Shown here: piece by piece, positions 61,262-64,000 of the stretch
How positions within the stretch are numbered: position 1 is the first letter of the stretch
Layout of the letters: every line of letters starts with the position of its first letter
Notes under the pieces: generated by a model
Databases searched by the model: none
What the model was told of the DNA's origin: nothing
What the model saw: only the letters and a program-made list of their open reading frames with translations
Translations under genes and position numbers: made by a program
DNA from: Plumapathes pennacea
Taxonomy: Eukaryota > Cnidaria > Anthozoa > Antipatharia > Myriopathidae
Direction: 5' to 3'
Length of the DNA: 64,000 nucleotides
Assembly (NCBI GenBank): GCA_964036295.1
Contig: OZ038470.1
Coordinates: 10,817,078-10,881,077, forward strand

Positions 61262-64000
61262 ATGGCGGGTGTTTCAATGAGCGGACGGAATTTCCTGTTT
61301 CTTATCTGCTTTTCGTCAGCGATCGGCGTTTGTTTTGGAGGTTTAAATCAACCTCTAACAGACGATAACTGGCGTCGCATGCTTGAGGGCGAATGGATGA
61401 TAAAATTGTAAGTAATGTTGAATGATGCATCAAGGTTTGTATTAAAATTAACGTTTTTTCGTCACGGAGAAACATTAATCGTTTGGCGTTAAGTCAAAAC
61501 AGTGTATGATTCTACTTAACGCGGAAAGATTCTGGGGAATTATTTATGGGCCGGAAATTATTTGTGTTGCACAATGTAATAATGATTCCCACGAGTGATC
61601 AACTTCGATTTCCTCCTTTCATTCTTTCATCAGAGATACAGCACTGCACATCATGCAGTTTAGAGAACTTGGCAAAGATGTACTGTAGTCTTCTTCAGAT
61701 GAATCTGATTTGAACATTCTCACCACATCGTTTATAATTTCTTCTGGATTTTTTGGGAGAATTTGGATTATAAATCAGGATTGATTTATTCATCCTTGTT
61801 CCCAGGCTCTTTTCCCTACCCCGCCTGGGGACCCCGCCTTGGGGATGCAGGGTAGGGAAAAGAGCCTGGGAACAAGGATGTGATTTATTGTGATCATTTC
61901 AAATCGCCAGATGTTTCCTTATGTGAAATACTGATTTGCAGCCGACTTAGGAACGTCTAGCATGAGAATACATCAAAACAATATTTAAGAGCTGAAAACT
62001 GACAACCCAACCCAAAGCATTCTTGTGTTTCATCTGACAACATGGCAGCCATGTTAATGGATGAACTTTAGCCTCTATTGTACTTGGAACCAACACGGCC
62101 GCAACGTCTTTGTATTCTGAATCTCCAAGGATTGATTGCCACCCAAGAATACATGCACTGTATGGTCTACCCGCAAATGCACTGCAAATAAATTTTAAAT
62201 GGAGAACTCCTCGTGTGAACTCTTCAGCCACATAAAAGTCAGCTTGGTTAACCCAATGATGTAGAAAGAATCAATATTGTCCAATCAGCTTTCATCTGAG
62301 CAAACTATCAAATGGCAAATTCTCCATACTTGGGTGATATGCTGTATCTCTGGTGAGAGACTATAAAAGAGAAAATATTTAAAGTTGATCACTCTTGGAA
62401 GTGGAACGGTTAAGTTGTAGAGGTACCAGTGAGTATATATCCTAGTTACAGATAACAATAAAATACCAGTTACAGCAAGTTGGTGTTCACTCTTGGAGTG
62501 AAAGGTTTTATCTTCTTTTCTTTGTAGTTTTGCTCCTTGGTGCCCAGCATGCCGTCATGTTGCATCTGTGTGGAATTCATTTGCTCTAAAAGCTGAAAGC
62601 CTTGGGATTCAAGTTGGAGATGTGGATATAACCAAGGAATCCTGTGAGGACATTTTTACTTGCTTTTCTTGTTTTCGCTGACAGAAACCTAATGTATTAA
62701 ATGATTTAATTTGTGAATATATTTTCTGTGTTTTGCAGCATTAAGTGGAAGATTCATTATAACTTCTCTGCCCACTATTTACCAGTAAGTATTGACATCA
62801 CAAATTACCGTACTGTGTCCATTAAGTATAACCACATGTTGTGAAACACTATGGGAAGCCATTAGTTAGCCACACTGTCACATATCAATCAGATTGACAT
62901 AAAATTCAGTAGATCATTATGTACATATATAAATTTTGATCATAGAAGACTTTGTCTCTTTCAGTGTTAGAAATGGAGAATTTCGTAAATATGAAGGGCC
63001 ACGGTCTCTTCGAGACTTTGAGGAGTATATTAGAGAACAGAAGTGGAGGGAAACAACACCACTTCCATGGTGGAAATCACCCAGCTCAATCTTGTAAGTA
63101 TACTGTGGTATACCCAAGTTGGAAGCTGACATTTTGAACAAAACTTGTGACTTGTAACTTTTCTCTGGGCATTTTACAGCAATGATATGGCTCTTTACAC
63201 CAGCACTTTACTTTTATTTCTCCACATAGGATGGGTTTCCTAGGTTTGCTCTTTAAGATCTCAATGGCTTTAAAGGTAAGAAATTGAGTCACATTAAGTT
63301 TCTTTGTTCTTTGAATCTTAACGGGTCCACATATTATGATATTCCAGATGATATGATTTGACTATGGCACAGTTTAGTAGCCATAGGTTTTTTAAGCACT
63401 TCAACCATGTTTTTACGTAGCTAGTATACATGTATTTCAGATAGCCTGCATGATACTTTTCTACCCCAAGAAAATTGCATGAGTGTGTCAATTTTCTGTA
63501 TTTGTGTTTGTCTGTCTGTCTGCATCACTCTTGCTATCTCCTTCAGTATTAAAGATCACAGGCCACAATATTTCCTATACTGGCAGGACCCCCTGTAAAA
63601 TATGGTGATCAGATTTCCTTTTTTTTTTTCTTCTTTTTTTCTTTCTTTCACCTGGCAGCTGAAGTTCTCTTTATAAACTCAAACAGAATTCTCATGTTCA
63701 GTAGTTGCATCCTCGGCTTGAAAGAACATTCTGGCTTGCTTGTCCTGGCAAATCAGTTGGAATTGAGAAAAGGAATGATAATTATGGCTAAACTAGTACA
63801 CAAGCATTTGTTGCATCAGAAATCCAAACCACACACATTATCTTATTACCGGTTTAATTTGTCCATATCAGGAATGAGGAGGCCTGGGAAAGAGTGTTAC
63901 ACACAAACACATGAGCTGGGCCAGCAGTTGCTAAGTGTATTATTATAGAGAGATTGATCACATGTTCATACCCCACAGGAAGTGCATGAATGGCTGACAG
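61262..64000 (+). CDS. TMX1: Thioredoxin-related transmembrane protein 1, 5' six exons (partial)
   Basis: ER membrane-bound, thioredoxin-like disulfide oxidoreductase. Exons 61262-61407, 62528-62643, 62739-62784, 62965-63093, 63230-63275 and 63979-64000 (cut by the window end) join in frame with GT-AG borders. The hydrophobic start (MSGRNFLFLICFSSAIGVCF) is a signal peptide. The thioredoxin domain follows: WMIKFFAPWCPACRHV with the TMX1-type CPAC active site, then DVDITKESLSGRFIITSLPT with the cis-proline, and YHVRNGEFRKYEGPRSLRDF. After the domain come KWRETTPLPWWKSPSS and MGFLGLLFKISMALK, then the start of exon 6, EVHEWLT, which precedes the membrane helix in known TMX1. The membrane helix and cytosolic tail lie beyond 64000. 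Exon 6 is supported only by the CCCCACAG acceptor and family position. Confidence 0.93.
61588..61770 (+). mobile_element. Decayed MITE family A copy in TMX1 intron 1
   Basis: CCCACGAGTGATCAACTTCG, ATTTCCTCCTTTCATTC and GAGAACTTGGCAAAGATG follow the order of 16560-16747; the right end is lost. Confidence 0.6.
61791..61880. mobile_element. 90-bp perfect palindromic element with 9-bp target-site duplication
   Basis: Arms 61791-61820 and 61851-61880 are exact 30-bp inverted repeats (CATCCTTGTTCCCAGGCTCT... / ...AGAGCCTGGGAACAAGGATG) around a 30-bp loop. TGATTTATT occurs directly on both sides (61782-61790 and 61881-61889). In TMX1 intron 1. Confidence 0.95.
62272..62413 (-). mobile_element. Decayed MITE family A copy in TMX1 intron 1
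   Basis: CCAATCAGCTTTCATCTGAG, CAAACTATCAAATGGCAAAT and AAAGTTGATCACTCTTGGAA are family A words in inverted orientation. Confidence 0.6.
63276..63978 (+). other. TMX1 intron 5; nothing else supported
   Basis: Contains a TTTTTTTTTCTTCTTTTTTT run at about 63620-63650. A short open frame at 63694-63948 has no splice-compatible family match, so I leave it as intron. Confidence 0.5.

Noticed and set aside
63694-63948. 84-codon frame in TMX1 intron 5
   Set aside because: No compatible acceptor phase or similarity to the TMX1 membrane region; EVHEWLT at 63979 fits better as exon 6.

Overview
This is a eukaryotic (metazoan) window. It has intron-dense genes with GT-AG splice sites, AT-rich introns, long microsatellites and many short inverted-repeat elements. 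A tRNA-Ser-headed SINE and several recurring inverted-repeat families look like those I associate with anthozoan cnidarians, so a stony coral or close relative is my best guess. That is recall and inference, not proof.

Layout. (1) Positions 1-41036, minus strand: one giant gene for a beta-heavy spectrin (SPTBN5/karst type). I traced 55 coding exons by hand. They join in one open frame of about 3004 residues: two CH domains, a long series of spectrin repeats and an SH3 domain. The C-terminus lies beyond position 1. Its introns hold most of the unusual DNA: an uninterrupted 656-unit GAT array inside a 2.7-kb tract, a 0.74-kb ATT/ACT array, tandem arrays that copy splice acceptors, a decayed duplicate exon, a GC-AG intron, fold-back elements and MITE-like families. 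(2) 43358-45977, minus: a two-exon EHD-family dynamin-like ATPase with a 3'UTR reaching to about 41.8 kb. (3) 47271-55010, minus: an unrecognised proline-rich protein with a charged C-terminal helix, at least nine coding exons, with one exon junction unresolved. (4) 56268-58070, plus: an intronless PARN-like poly(A) ribonuclease, arranged head-to-head with gene 3. (5) 60380-61181, minus: a 130-residue protein with a presequence-like N-terminus. It is head-to-head, with 80 bp between start codons, with (6) TMX1 (61262 to the window end, plus), an ER thioredoxin-like membrane protein.

The genes do not form a pathway. Beta-heavy spectrin and EHD both act at membranes (membrane skeleton, endosomal recycling). 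PARN trims poly(A) tails and TMX1 forms disulfides in the ER. Two close head-to-head pairs suggest shared promoters. I found no CRISPR array, operon or prokaryote-type system. The novel material is structural: repeat expansions and splice-site duplications inside the spectrin gene.
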